A stretch of DNA of 64,000 nt. It comes from Actinomycetaceae bacterium. GTDB taxonomy: Bacteria; Actinomycetota; Actinomycetes; Actinomycetales; Actinomycetaceae. The stretch lies in assembly GCA_030524055.1 (NCBI GenBank), contig JAUNHH010000001.1, forward strand, positions 296,156 through 360,155, in the 5' to 3' direction. The notes below the pieces were generated by a model. That model was given only the letters and a program-made list of their open reading frames with translations, did no database searches and was not told the DNA's origin. Both the position numbers and the translations under genes were made by a program. Below, piece by piece: positions 36,578 to 45,222 of this stretch (its first letter is position 1; each line of letters opens with the position of its first letter).

Positions 36578-38119
36578 CTACCCTTGAGGAGCGAAAACAG
36601 TGACCTCATCTGAAGAGTTCTTCTGAAGAAGAATTCCATGTTCGACAGTGATTGTTTCTTCGTCCCCATAGGTCCCGGATAAAATCTGTGTCCCGTTTTC
36701 ATCAACGAAAAAGAAGGCTTTTGGCGTGACACCGGTAAGGAGATAGACCTTTCCTTTTTGATCACCTACCGCCTCCATGCGCTCTTCTTTAGTAGCAATG
36801 ACTTTTTTAGTGGACACATCGAAATAGGTGTAATCGCCGTCTACAGGAGAGGTCTTCAGTAAGGACTTTCCTGTGGGATCAACAAACCCTAGTTCCACCC
36901 CGCCACCAACACTTGACATTGGGACTAGATTCCCCTGAGATTCCCTGGGCTCGCCATCAACGCCTGTCGGAGAAATAGTTCCGAGATCTTCACCCGTCCA
37001 CAAATACTGCCGATATTCCGTTTTATGGGCTTCGTCATTCATAATGACATATCCATCGCGATACCAGTTCACATTAATAGCACCCGTGTATTCAGCAACG
37101 AATTCACCAGTCGAAGCATTAATGAGCTCAACTCTATTACTCTCATCTGTTTGGGTCTGCTGACACCCAATAGCGCCATCTCCCACACGGCACCTCGCAT
37201 TTGCAGCCACGTCAATGTGCCACTGCATCTTCCCATCTTTCAGAGCAATAAGAGTGTATGGCGCTCTAGCATCTGCAGAAAAAGCCTCTGTTGAAACAGA
37301 AGTCATCCAGTAGGTATGCCCCTGCCAATACCCCAGAAATTCCGCACTGTCACCTTCTACAGGAGAATTGCCTATTTGGGTCTGTTCACCTGTAGCCAGG
37401 TCAATAGCTGTAAAAACTTGGTGCGTTTCGCTATCAGTAATGGCATCATCACTGCAGTAGGCGATGCCATTCCAGACGTGGAGACATAATATAAAGGAGC
37501 GCACTTCAATCGAGGTGCGCCATTTTTCTGCGCCCGTTTTGACATCGTAGCCAATAATCGCGTCTGCGCTGTGATCCTTGAAGGCGATCACCGCTTTATC
37601 TTTCGAGACGCCAATATAACTTCCAGATGCAGTCCATTGAGAAGCCCCGGCAGCATATCCAGAATGCAACCATGGGTCTGTGGGGACCTCATATTTTCCT
37701 TCACCCATCCCCTTAGTGGCATTGGGATCTGCCGGCCCACGTTCAGGTTGCACATATTCGGGTCCCTCCGCTTCTGGGGCAGGCAACTCAGGCAAACTCC
37801 ACTCAGCCTCAGCAACGGCCGTCAATGCTTGAATAGCGATGAAGGCAATCACCAGCAGCGCGACAATAGCCACAGTAAAAAGGCCAATAATCAACGGGGT
37901 GCTGCTGCGTTGTGCGGTAGTTTCCGACTCGACTCTTGGTGGCGAGTAAGGGGCATTCATTGAATAATGCCCTCCGGACACACTTTCTGCGCCCACTCCA
38001 GGCACGACTGAGGAGGAACCATCAGATCCTGCAGGAGTTAACTGCTCAGGTTCTGATGATGTTGACGCCTCCGATGTATTCAGAGCAGAATGATCTGGCC
38101 CATTTTGGTCATTGCTCAC
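36578..38119 (-). CDS. Propeller array member 11
   Basis: 513 aa from GTG 38119, chosen because AAGGAG stands nine bases upstream and the protein then begins MSNDQ like its paralogues; an ATG at 38140 is also in frame. The Ser-rich tail of about 80 residues has the word APYSPPRVES, related to members 8 and 9. The membrane segment is IIGLFTVAIVALLVIAFIAIQAL. Outside are DPWLHSGYAAGASQW, YIGVSKDKAVIAF, Cys pairs CLHVWNGIAYC and CRVGDGAIGC, and the end VTVFAPQG. Function is unknown. Confidence 0.75.
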   Translation of the reverse strand: MSNDQNGPDHSALNTSEASTSSEPEQLTPAGSDGSSSVVPGVGAESVSGGHYSMNAPYSPPRVESETTAQRSSTPLIIGLFTVAIVALLVIAFIAIQALTAVAEAEWSLPELPAPEAEGPEYVQPERGPADPNATKGMGEGKYEVPTDPWLHSGYAAGASQWTASGSYIGVSKDKAVIAFKDHSADAIIGYDVKTGAEKWRTSIEVRSFILCLHVWNGIAYCSDDAITDSETHQVFTAIDLATGEQTQIGNSPVEGDSAEFLGYWQGHTYWMTSVSTEAFSADARAPYTLIALKDGKMQWHIDVAANARCRVGDGAIGCQQTQTDESNRVELINASTGEFVAEYTGAINVNWYRDGYVIMNDEAHKTEYRQYLWTGEDLGTISPTGVDGEPRESQGNLVPMSSVGGGVELGFVDPTGKSLLKTSPVDGDYTYFDVSTKKVIATKEERMEAVGDQKGKVYLLTGVTPKAFFFVDENGTQILSGTYGDEETITVEHGILLQKNSSDEVTVFAPQG

Positions 38120-38190
38120 GCGAGAGTGCTCCTTCTCCATTAGCAGGCAATGCGGCCCTGCCTGGCTAGAGGTCGAGTGCGAGTGGCGAC

Positions 38191-40545
38191 CTACCCTTTA
38201 GGCGCGTAAACAGTAATTGAATTCGATGGACCCCTCTTAAAAAGAATACCGTGGTCGCTATTAATAGATTCATCCTCCCCATACTTTTCTGACAGGATCT
38301 CTTTCCCATTCTCATCGAGAATAGAGAACTTATCAGGGTCATGGGCACTGAAAATATAGACTGTCCCTTTTTGATCCCCCGTTACCTGCAAGATATTGCT
38401 ATCGGTGGAAAGAGCCTTCTTAGTAGACAGATCGGTATAGGCGAATTCACCACCGTCCAACTCTCTCGACAGCAAAGATTTCCCTGATGGATCAACAAAG
38501 CCCAAGTCACCTGATTCGGTAACACCGTCTATTGGGAGAAGATTACCTGCACGTTCACCCGGCTGAGCCGAAATGCCGAGAGGAGAAATAGTTCCCATAT
38601 CTTCCCCCGCCCATGAATAACGCCGATATTCCGTATTTTCAGACTCACGATCCGAAATAATATACCCGTCGCGATGCCAGTGGGGATGAATATCACCGGC
38701 ATATTCAGCAACGATTTCACCAGTTGAAGCATTAATAAGCTCTGCCCTTGCATTACCATCACTTTGGTACTGGTAACACCCAAGACCACCATCACCAACA
38801 AGACAGCTCGCATTTGCAGCCACTTCAACTTCCCATTGCTTTTTCCCATCTTTCAGGGCAATAAGATTGTGTGTCGGTAACGCGTCTCCAGAAGAGTATG
38901 ACCCTAACGAGGAAACCGTCCAGAAGGTATAGCCCTGCCAATACCCAATAAAGCGCCCACCATCACCTTCCACACCTGTATCGTCTGCCTGAATCATTTC
39001 ACCCTTAGCCAGATCAATGGAAATAAAAACGACAGTCGAGCTATTAGCGTCAACAATAGTGTCGTAACAATACGCAACACCATTCCATGCATTATCACAT
39101 ACGATATATATGCTCTTATCGAGGCTAATACGCCATTTTTCTGCGCCAGTTTTTACGTCGTGGCCGACAATTCTACGATCCTCAGAATCATAGAAGGCAA
39201 TAATCTCTTTATCTTTTGAGACACCAATATATTGACCTGAGGCATTCCATGTTGATACCCCTGCGGCATAGCCTGAATGCAACCACGGGTCAGTGGGCAC
39301 CTCATATTTCCCTTGCCCCATCCCCTCGGTGGCATAGGGATTCACGGAGCCGCGTCCTGGTTGGACATATTCAGTATCATCCGATTCCGAACCAGGTGAC
39401 CCTGGCGCACCCCATTCAGCACCACCAATGGCAGCAATAGCACGAATAACGAAGAAGATCACCACCAGCAGCGCGGCAATACCCACAGTAAAAAGACCAA
39501 TAATCAATGGGGCTTTACTGCGTCGCGCGGTGGCAGGTGACCCAACGCTTGGCGGAGCGTAGGCACCATGGGATGAATAGGGGGCACCTGGGCCAGTATT
39601 CGAGCCAAAGGCGGACCCATATGGAGTAGGTGTAGGCGCTGCCATAGGAGCGCCCGGTGTTGGCCCGCTGCTATAGGGGGCACCACCCCCGGCATTAGTC
39701 GCAAAGGGTGCTGGAGTGGGCGCTGAGGGGGAAGCATGGAAAGGTTGCGGGGTGGGCGCCCCAGCAGTAAAGCCCTGTGGGGGCGCAGCATAAGGGTTGC
39801 TTGGCGCCACTGGACTGCCCACCGGAGGGGTCGGCGTATGTGGAGTCACCTGTTGCGGTGCGGGGGCCGCTGGCACAGTCCATGAGGTGACCTGTTGAAC
39901 GGCAGGTGCATTCTGCGGCTGAGGAGTTGGGGCCGGGACCTCCGGCAGCACCGAGGTTGCAGGAATAACCGGGGTCATTTGCGAGGGCGAAGCAGGGAAA
40001 ACCTCGGTGGGTGCAGCATCTTGCGGTGTAGACGCTGCAGGGATTTCTGTCAGGACTTCCGTGGCAGGAATGGCCTGGGACGCCTGTGCTCCAAGTACTT
40101 GCGTTGCGGGCACTGCATTGGGATTGTCAGCCGCAAGAACCTCTGTTGCAGGCACATTCATACTGGAGGCGGAGGAGGACACTTCAGAGAGAACTTCAGT
40201 TGGCGCTGCTGAGGGAGCCATTCCCGTGTCTGCAGTATCAGGAGCACTGACATCAAGCACCTCGGTAGCAGGAACCCCGCCAGGAACAGGCGCACCCAGC
40301 ACCTCGGTAGCAGGCGCCGCCCCGCCCTCGTAAGACAAAACCTCGGTAGCAGGGACGCCTCCAGAAGCGGGCACACCCAGCACCTCAGTGGCAGGCGCCG
40401 CCCCGCCCTCGTGAGACAAAACTTCCGTGGCCGGCACCCCATCATTGGGGGCAGAATCCTTAGGTCCCGAGGAGGTCGGGGTCCACCGTGTTGGCTTCCA
40501 CGAAGTGTCGAGGTCGGGTCGATACGGCTTATTCTGATCGCTCAC
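38191..40545 (-). CDS. Propeller array member 12, with eleven PATEVL-type repeats
   Basis: 784 aa from GTG 40545, the longest member. The cytoplasmic tail of about 350 residues has two parts. Residues ~35-215 carry eleven PATEVL-type words (seven exact, plus APTEVL, PATQVL, APTEVF and PATSVL), and ~215-345 is Pro/Ala/Gly-rich. An 81-bp tandem duplication in the first part copies two words and an EGGAAP segment encoded by the 13-mer. The membrane segment is IIGLFTVGIAALLVVIFFVI. Outside are DPWLHSGYAAGVSTW, CDNAWNGVAYC, CLVGDGGLGC and the end ITVYAPKG. The repeated T-x-V-L words fit phosphothreonine sites for FHA domains; that is inference. Confidence 0.78.
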   Translation of the reverse strand: MSDQNKPYRPDLDTSWKPTRWTPTSSGPKDSAPNDGVPATEVLSHEGGAAPATEVLGVPASGGVPATEVLSYEGGAAPATEVLGAPVPGGVPATEVLDVSAPDTADTGMAPSAAPTEVLSEVSSSASSMNVPATEVLAADNPNAVPATQVLGAQASQAIPATEVLTEIPAASTPQDAAPTEVFPASPSQMTPVIPATSVLPEVPAPTPQPQNAPAVQQVTSWTVPAAPAPQQVTPHTPTPPVGSPVAPSNPYAAPPQGFTAGAPTPQPFHASPSAPTPAPFATNAGGGAPYSSGPTPGAPMAAPTPTPYGSAFGSNTGPGAPYSSHGAYAPPSVGSPATARRSKAPLIIGLFTVGIAALLVVIFFVIRAIAAIGGAEWGAPGSPGSESDDTEYVQPGRGSVNPYATEGMGQGKYEVPTDPWLHSGYAAGVSTWNASGQYIGVSKDKEIIAFYDSEDRRIVGHDVKTGAEKWRISLDKSIYIVCDNAWNGVAYCYDTIVDANSSTVVFISIDLAKGEMIQADDTGVEGDGGRFIGYWQGYTFWTVSSLGSYSSGDALPTHNLIALKDGKKQWEVEVAANASCLVGDGGLGCYQYQSDGNARAELINASTGEIVAEYAGDIHPHWHRDGYIISDRESENTEYRRYSWAGEDMGTISPLGISAQPGERAGNLLPIDGVTESGDLGFVDPSGKSLLSRELDGGEFAYTDLSTKKALSTDSNILQVTGDQKGTVYIFSAHDPDKFSILDENGKEILSEKYGEDESINSDHGILFKRGPSNSITVYAPKG
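40319..40331 (-). repeat. Dispersed 13-mer, copy inside propeller 12 (second unit)
   Basis: Exact copy read YEGGA, exactly 81 bases from the next copy; the two are part of a tandem duplication of 27 codons. Confidence 0.9.
40400..40412 (-). repeat. Dispersed 13-mer, copy inside propeller 12 (first unit)
   Basis: Exact copy read HEGGA in the PATEVL repeat tail. Confidence 0.9.
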
Positions 40546-40670
40546 GGTGGTGTGCTCCTCCTGTATTGCGGGACAGACTTATCTTAGTCTGCGCCGCCCC
40601 ACCTGGCGCTCTGTAGACAACACTTGTCTGCGCGTACCGTTTAGGCTGCTCTTTTCTCGCCATATATAGA

Positions 40671-40710
40671 TTTAGGGTGCGCCAGAAAATGAATTCTGAC
40701 GCACCCTAAA
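40671..40710 (-). terminator. Strong hairpin after propeller 13
   Basis: Two 16-base arms (TTTAGGGTGCGCCAGA and TCTGACGCACCCTAAA) pair with one mismatch around an 8-base loop, starting eight bases past the member 13 stop. It is followed in the transcription direction by an AT-rich TCTATATAT run. It suggests that members 13 and 12 are separate transcripts. Confidence 0.75.
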
Positions 40711-40718
40711 ATGCAAGC

Positions 40719-42722
40719 TCAGCCTTGAGGAGCGTAGACCGTTGTCGTCTTGCCGTCTGCGGAAGTGGACACAAGAATTCCATGATCGACAATCGCATGC
40801 CCCTCCTTGCCATAGGGGAATTGGGCAATTTCCGATCCATCATCGCGATAGAAAACCAGTTTTCCTTCGTCAAAATAATCCACGGCAATGGTCTTGCCTG
40901 TGCCTGTTCCCATCACCTTTTGGGCAAGGGCGGGGGTACCGATTTCTTTCCCCGTTCCTGAGTGCACAAAAACGCGATTTCCAGCCTCTCCGGTTTTAGT
41001 GAAGGTCGAAGTAAGCACTGGCTTACCCTCGGGACTGACCATTTCGACGATATTTTTCCTGTCCCGGGAAGCGACAGGGGTAAGGGCACCACTACGGACT
41101 TTTGGCCAGGGATCTCCAGTTTGGAAATCAACAGTGGCGACTTGGTCACCTTTCCAGGAATAGTGCGTATTCGTTTTGTCATCGCTATTCAAAATGACAA
41201 CGCCATCGCGGTGCCACTGAGGAATAAGTTTGCCTTCCATATCAAGCATGGCAGACCCATTATTGGCATCAAAAGTCTGAATTCGCGAGGCATCTCCTTC
41301 ACGGGAAGAAGAACATCCGAGAGCTTGGTCTCCAAGGACGCAAAGAGTATTTTTTTCCAGTGGAGCTTCCCACGCGATGGCGCCATCTTTAGCCGCCACA
41401 AGGGTGAGGGCCTCTTCCCCATCCTTCTCCAGAATCCAATAGGTACGTCCTAATTGCGCACCAATCCCATCACGCATTCTTTGATCATCAGACAATTTCA
41501 GTTGGGTAGCAGTTTTTCCGGTGGACAAATCCATGGCGATCAGAGTGTTTTCTTGGTTTTCTCTCTGAGTGCAATAAGCAATCCCTGCTATCGCCTTAGC
41601 GCAAGTGACAAATCCCGAACCAAAGTCATTGCGCCATTGTTCTTTCCCAGATTTCGCATCGAAACCGACAATCCCCCTCCCCGAATCACCGGTCTGCTGG
41701 AAAACAACAATAGCGTTATCTTTTGAGGTACCGATCAACTCGCCGTTGGTTTCCCAGGTGTCAACGCCGGTGCCATAGCCTTCATGGAGCCAAGCAGTTG
41801 CTGGAGGCTCATACCCACCCGTCGGCAGAGCAACGGCACCTCCTCCACTTTGTCCTTTAGGCGTCGCAGAACCGCTCTGATCGTTGTTACCCTTTGCAGC
41901 ATCAGGGTCTTCACCTGCTGATTGTTCCCCAGGATCAGGTGTGCCTGAGGTCCCCTTTGGGCTGGAGGGATCTGCGCCTGCCCCATCCGTACCGCCAGGA
42001 GCTCCGCCCGCGGATTGAAGCATGAAAGTCACCACCAGAGCAATAATCGCAATAATGGCGACCACACCCACACCAAGCCCAAGAAAAATGGGGGCGTTGT
42101 TCTTTTTTGCGGCTGCACCCATTGGGGTCCCTGGCGGGGTATATCCCGCACTACCTCCATAGGGATTAATGCCAGGACCTTGGGGAGAACCTGGATTAAC
42201 TGGGCCAGGGTATGGGCTACCCTGTGGCGCAGGAAGTCCTGGCTGGCCAGGTTGGGGCCCAGCAAAGGGATCGGGAGCTCCATAACTGGCAGCAAATCCA
42301 GAATCGTAGGGTCCATTGCCTGCGCCTGGCACACCGGGAGCCCCAGGCCCGCCCTGCGGCGCATATCCTCCAGGAGTGGCAGCTCCTGGGTAGCCGCCCT
42401 GGAGCGGGGAATAGGGTTCGGGAGCCCCAGCGCTAGGCGGAGCAAAGGGGTCAGTTGTTGGCGCCTGGTGAATGACTTCCGTTGGCCCCTCCTGCGGAAC
42501 GGGACCGCTGGGGGTCTCCCAGGAGGATGATGGCGTCATTGGCGGCGGAGCAAAAGAGTTGTCCTGTCCAGGACCTGATTGGGACCAGGATGCTGGCGGC
42601 TGTGGCATACCGGGTTGATTGCCACTAGGAGTCCATGGTGTTGGCGCCGCGTCGCCATTGCCCTGATGGTCTGGCGGCTCAGGAGCGCCAGTTGGCGGTT
42701 GAGAATTGACATCATCACTCAC
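40719..42722 (-). CDS. Propeller array member 13
   Basis: 667 aa from GTG 42722 (AAGGAG six bases upstream); the frame is open 33 codons further but lacks a ribosome site. The tail of about 210 residues is Pro/Gly/Gln-rich and contains one GPTEVIHQ word like those of member 12. The membrane segment is PIFLGLGVGVVAIIAIIALVVTF. Outside are TAWLHEGYGTGVDTW, IGTSKDNAIVVF, Cys pairs CAKAIAGIAYC and CVLGDQALGC, and the end TTVYAPQG. It stands apart from the main subgroup and has its own terminator. Function is unknown. Confidence 0.77.
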   Translation of the reverse strand: MSDDVNSQPPTGAPEPPDHQGNGDAAPTPWTPSGNQPGMPQPPASWSQSGPGQDNSFAPPPMTPSSSWETPSGPVPQEGPTEVIHQAPTTDPFAPPSAGAPEPYSPLQGGYPGAATPGGYAPQGGPGAPGVPGAGNGPYDSGFAASYGAPDPFAGPQPGQPGLPAPQGSPYPGPVNPGSPQGPGINPYGGSAGYTPPGTPMGAAAKKNNAPIFLGLGVGVVAIIAIIALVVTFMLQSAGGAPGGTDGAGADPSSPKGTSGTPDPGEQSAGEDPDAAKGNNDQSGSATPKGQSGGGAVALPTGGYEPPATAWLHEGYGTGVDTWETNGELIGTSKDNAIVVFQQTGDSGRGIVGFDAKSGKEQWRNDFGSGFVTCAKAIAGIAYCTQRENQENTLIAMDLSTGKTATQLKLSDDQRMRDGIGAQLGRTYWILEKDGEEALTLVAAKDGAIAWEAPLEKNTLCVLGDQALGCSSSREGDASRIQTFDANNGSAMLDMEGKLIPQWHRDGVVILNSDDKTNTHYSWKGDQVATVDFQTGDPWPKVRSGALTPVASRDRKNIVEMVSPEGKPVLTSTFTKTGEAGNRVFVHSGTGKEIGTPALAQKVMGTGTGKTIAVDYFDEGKLVFYRDDGSEIAQFPYGKEGHAIVDHGILVSTSADGKTTTVYAPQG

Positions 42723-42928
42723 GGAGGACTCCTTACTCTGTGTTGGTTCAGATTCAACTCTAATGGCGAAAGGCGCATGGTGCAGAAAATGAGACGGTTC
42801 GTGATGACCTGCGCGAATCACCGTTGAGAAGGCAAATACCGCTGGTTTCGACTCATTCCCGCCACCATTTCCAGCAACGAGGGCGGGGTCACTTTTTCAT
42901 AATGCTGCGTTGAATTTCAGTGCCTCTC

Positions 42929-44233
42929 CTAACGTCCCTTGGGTGGATGAATTGTGACGTCTGACGACGAGCCACTTGGTAGGTGGCCTGATTGGGCATA
43001 AAGAATCCCGGACCCCACTAACCCGGGTAGTTCTTCCACACCTTCTTTTCCTTCAGCATCAATGAAAACAGTCTTATTCGTATTGTCACCGTATTCTCTA
43101 GACTGCCGAATAATCACCGAGCCGGATTCGCTACCGAAAAACGTTTCCACATGCCTATCCACTTTAGGAAAATACACGGGGGTTGACACAGCTGAATCCG
43201 AGGGCGCACCATCAGTTGGGGCTTTACGAACCACCAACGGTTTTCCTTCAGAATCCACTAAAGGCGCATCTGCCTCAGCAATAGCTTTTGTCACGTCATA
43301 GTTATATTTCACTTCAGGCCAATATTCCGGTTGCACTAGTGGGCCTGCGCCTTTTTCTTTCCCTTGGAGAGACCATATTTTGGCGTCACCACCACTATTG
43401 TCCTGCACAGCAATAGCGTCCCGGTATATCGCAACTTCACTGTAGTCTCCCTTTATTTCTGCAGCTCGCTCGCCCGTTGCTGAGTTATAGATATCAATTC
43501 GACCTGTTTGTCCACGATTTTCACTACCATGACAGACAATTGCACCATCTGCTAATTCGCAGGTAGGAGATCGTCCCGCTTCAATCAGCCAGGCCTGCTC
43601 TCCACCCTTGAAAGCAATAATATGGAAGACGCCAGTACCATCATCAAGTCCGTGACTTTTTTGAAGTGAGACCTTCACATAGGTTAGTCCATGCTGGTAC
43701 CCTAGAACACTCTCGAAGTAGTATTTCTCCGTGTCATAAGCGCCTATTTTTGCCGTAGTTCCATTATCCGGATCAATAGAGTACAGCGTATCTTCTTTAT
43801 CACCGAGATCACTAGCAATAACTGGCCCTTGCGCAGGCCTCATCGCCTCTACCAACATCTTTTTCGATTCGTTGCTATTGCGCCATTTTTCGTCACCCGT
43901 ATAAAGATCACGCCCAACCCATTCAGGCCGCCCCTTACCTGAGGCCCTAGGCTCCGCCAGAACAACAGTTGTTCCATCAGGAGAGACACCCAGCACCTCA
44001 CTAGCTGACTGTGTCCAACTTTCCCCAATGCCTTCAGCGTAGCCTTCCTGTAGCCAGGTATTGGCAGGAACCTCGTACACCCCCGGAGTAATAGCCTCCG
44101 CGGCTCCTGGGACAATTGGGGCTGGGGGTGGCGCATTATCGCCATAAAGAATACTGCTACAGGCAGTAAGGACTAATGCGCAGGCACAGAGTAAAGAAAT
44201 AGCGCGAGTGTTATGGCGAGGAGCGGTAGCCAT
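42929..44233 (-). CDS. Propeller array member 14, lipoprotein form
   Basis: 434 aa from ATG 44233, with GAGAGG seven bases upstream. Instead of a tail and membrane helix, it has a lipoprotein signal ending LVLTAC, so it is tethered outside the membrane by lipid. Family marks remain: NTWLQEGYAEGIGESW, GVSPDGTTVVL and CELADGAIVC. The first Cys pair is missing (the place reads EAMRPAQGPVIAS). It ends VTIHPPKGR. It may be the ancestral or most distant member, or a secreted partner of the others. Function is unknown. Confidence 0.75.
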   Translation of the reverse strand: MATAPRHNTRAISLLCACALVLTACSSILYGDNAPPPAPIVPGAAEAITPGVYEVPANTWLQEGYAEGIGESWTQSASEVLGVSPDGTTVVLAEPRASGKGRPEWVGRDLYTGDEKWRNSNESKKMLVEAMRPAQGPVIASDLGDKEDTLYSIDPDNGTTAKIGAYDTEKYYFESVLGYQHGLTYVKVSLQKSHGLDDGTGVFHIIAFKGGEQAWLIEAGRSPTCELADGAIVCHGSENRGQTGRIDIYNSATGERAAEIKGDYSEVAIYRDAIAVQDNSGGDAKIWSLQGKEKGAGPLVQPEYWPEVKYNYDVTKAIAEADAPLVDSEGKPLVVRKAPTDGAPSDSAVSTPVYFPKVDRHVETFFGSESGSVIIRQSREYGDNTNKTVFIDAEGKEGVEELPGLVGSGILYAQSGHLPSGSSSDVTIHPPKGR

Positions 44234-44351
44234 ATAAATGCCTCTCATTAGCGACGTCACCCGATTATTCGTGGGATTAATAGGGGTGAGAGTGTACTCC
44301 CACCTCCACACTACTCTTCCCTCCAGCCCCGCGCTCTTCCACGAGGGTCTA

Positions 44352-44462
44352 TCACCAAGCCCAAGCGAATAGCCCCACGCCAGCACCTGTTAGCATTCCC
44401 AAACCTGCAAGCAGCATGCTCACTGCATATGCCATTCGCGCGTTCCACACTATCGAGCACAT
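44352..44462 (-). CDS. Possible 36-aa single-span membrane peptide
   Basis: From ATG 44462 with GAAAGAGG upstream, the peptide is a short basic start followed by a hydrophobic stretch (AYAVSMLLAGLGMLTGAGVG) and LFAWAW at the end. It would lie just upstream of the lipoprotein gene on the same strand. Only the hydrophobic pattern supports it; it may be chance. Confidence 0.25.
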   Translation of the reverse strand: MCSIVWNARMAYAVSMLLAGLGMLTGAGVGLFAWAW

Positions 44463-44480
44463 GCCTCTTTCACACCGCCT

Positions 44481-44619
44481 GCACCCCAGACGCCTATCCT
44501 TGTCGCGCCAGGCGGACAAACCGCCGCGAAGATGAACTTTGGTGGCCGAATCTGCGTTGTGAACGCGGTTTATCAATCCGAGCAGGCGGACAAAAATTTC
44601 TAACCTGCACAAATAGCCA
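44481..44619 (-). repeat. Distant inverted copy of the 147-bp repeat
   Basis: Its minus strand aligns along its whole length with 49058-49193. Shared words include CTATTTGTGCAGGT (with copy A/B), ATTGATAAACCGCGT, TTCGCGGCGGTTTGTCCG and GGATAGGC. The similarity is imperfect, so it is older than the tandem copies. Confidence 0.7.
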
Positions 44620-44726
44620 CCCCCGCCCTCGTATATTTTCTGGCTCCCCTTCACACGGTGAACTTCCCGCCCGCCCGATACACTTCCACTGATAGTCCAC
44701 AGTGCCCCACTCCCTGAAGGAGATCT

Positions 44727-45170
44727 ATGAGCGTCGAGTTAGTCACCGAATCCTCCCCTGCCCTCGTTGAGGCAATGGAACGCCTCATTCCGCAACTGTC
44801 ACGCAGCGCCAAACCTCTGGACACCGACGCCACTGAACGTTTTGTCTCCCAAGACAGCGTCTACCTTTTTGTGTTCCGCTCTGATGCGGACCCTGCTGGC
44901 CCGATCCTTGGCATGCTGTCGCTAGCCACCTTTGAAATCCCGACTGGCGTGCGCGCATGGGTAGAAGATGTTGTTGTTGACGAAGCTGCTCGCGGACAGG
45001 GAGCCGGCCAGGCCCTCGTCGAAGCTGCCCTGACCCACGCCAAATCCGTGGGTGCCCGCACCGTGGATCTCACGTCGCGCCCTTCGCGGGAAGCTGCCAA
45101 TCGCCTCTACCAGCGTTGTGGTTTCGAGTTGCGGGAAACCAATGTGTACCGCGTTGCCTTAGGCGACTGA
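44727..45170 (+). CDS. GNAT-family N-acetyltransferase
   Basis: 147 aa with AAGGAG six bases before the ATG. The acetyl-CoA site reads VEDVVVDEAARGQGAGQALVEAAL, and the C-terminal part has AANRLYQRCGFELRETNVYRV as in GNAT proteins. The substrate is unknown. It is a single gene ending in a hairpin made from two 13-mer copies. Confidence 0.85.
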   Translation: MSVELVTESSPALVEAMERLIPQLSRSAKPLDTDATERFVSQDSVYLFVFRSDADPAGPILGMLSLATFEIPTGVRAWVEDVVVDEAARGQGAGQALVEAALTHAKSVGARTVDLTSRPSREAANRLYQRCGFELRETNVYRVALGD

Positions 45171-45187
45171 CGCCACCATTTCCATGA

Positions 45188-45200
45188 ACGAGGGCGGGGC
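45188..45200 (+). repeat. Dispersed 13-mer, left arm of the GNAT/AKR terminator
   Basis: Exact copy, 18 bases after the GNAT stop; preceded by CCATGA. Confidence 0.9.
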
Positions 45201-45222
45201 CACTCCCCTATTGAAGGAGCAA

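Larger units (their letters stand above)
44234..44726. other. 493-base gap with an inverted repeat copy and a possible small ORF
   Basis: It separates propeller 14 from the divergent GNAT gene. It contains a possible 36-codon membrane peptide (44352-44462), the distant copy of the 147-bp repeat (44481-44619) and a one-mismatch 13-mer (44620-44632). Confidence 0.6.

Noticed and set aside
19257-44233. Propeller proteins as BamB-like outer-membrane assembly factors
   Set aside because: The organism looks Gram-positive, there are fourteen copies, and thirteen have a transmembrane anchor. BamB is a single lipoprotein of Gram-negative cells.
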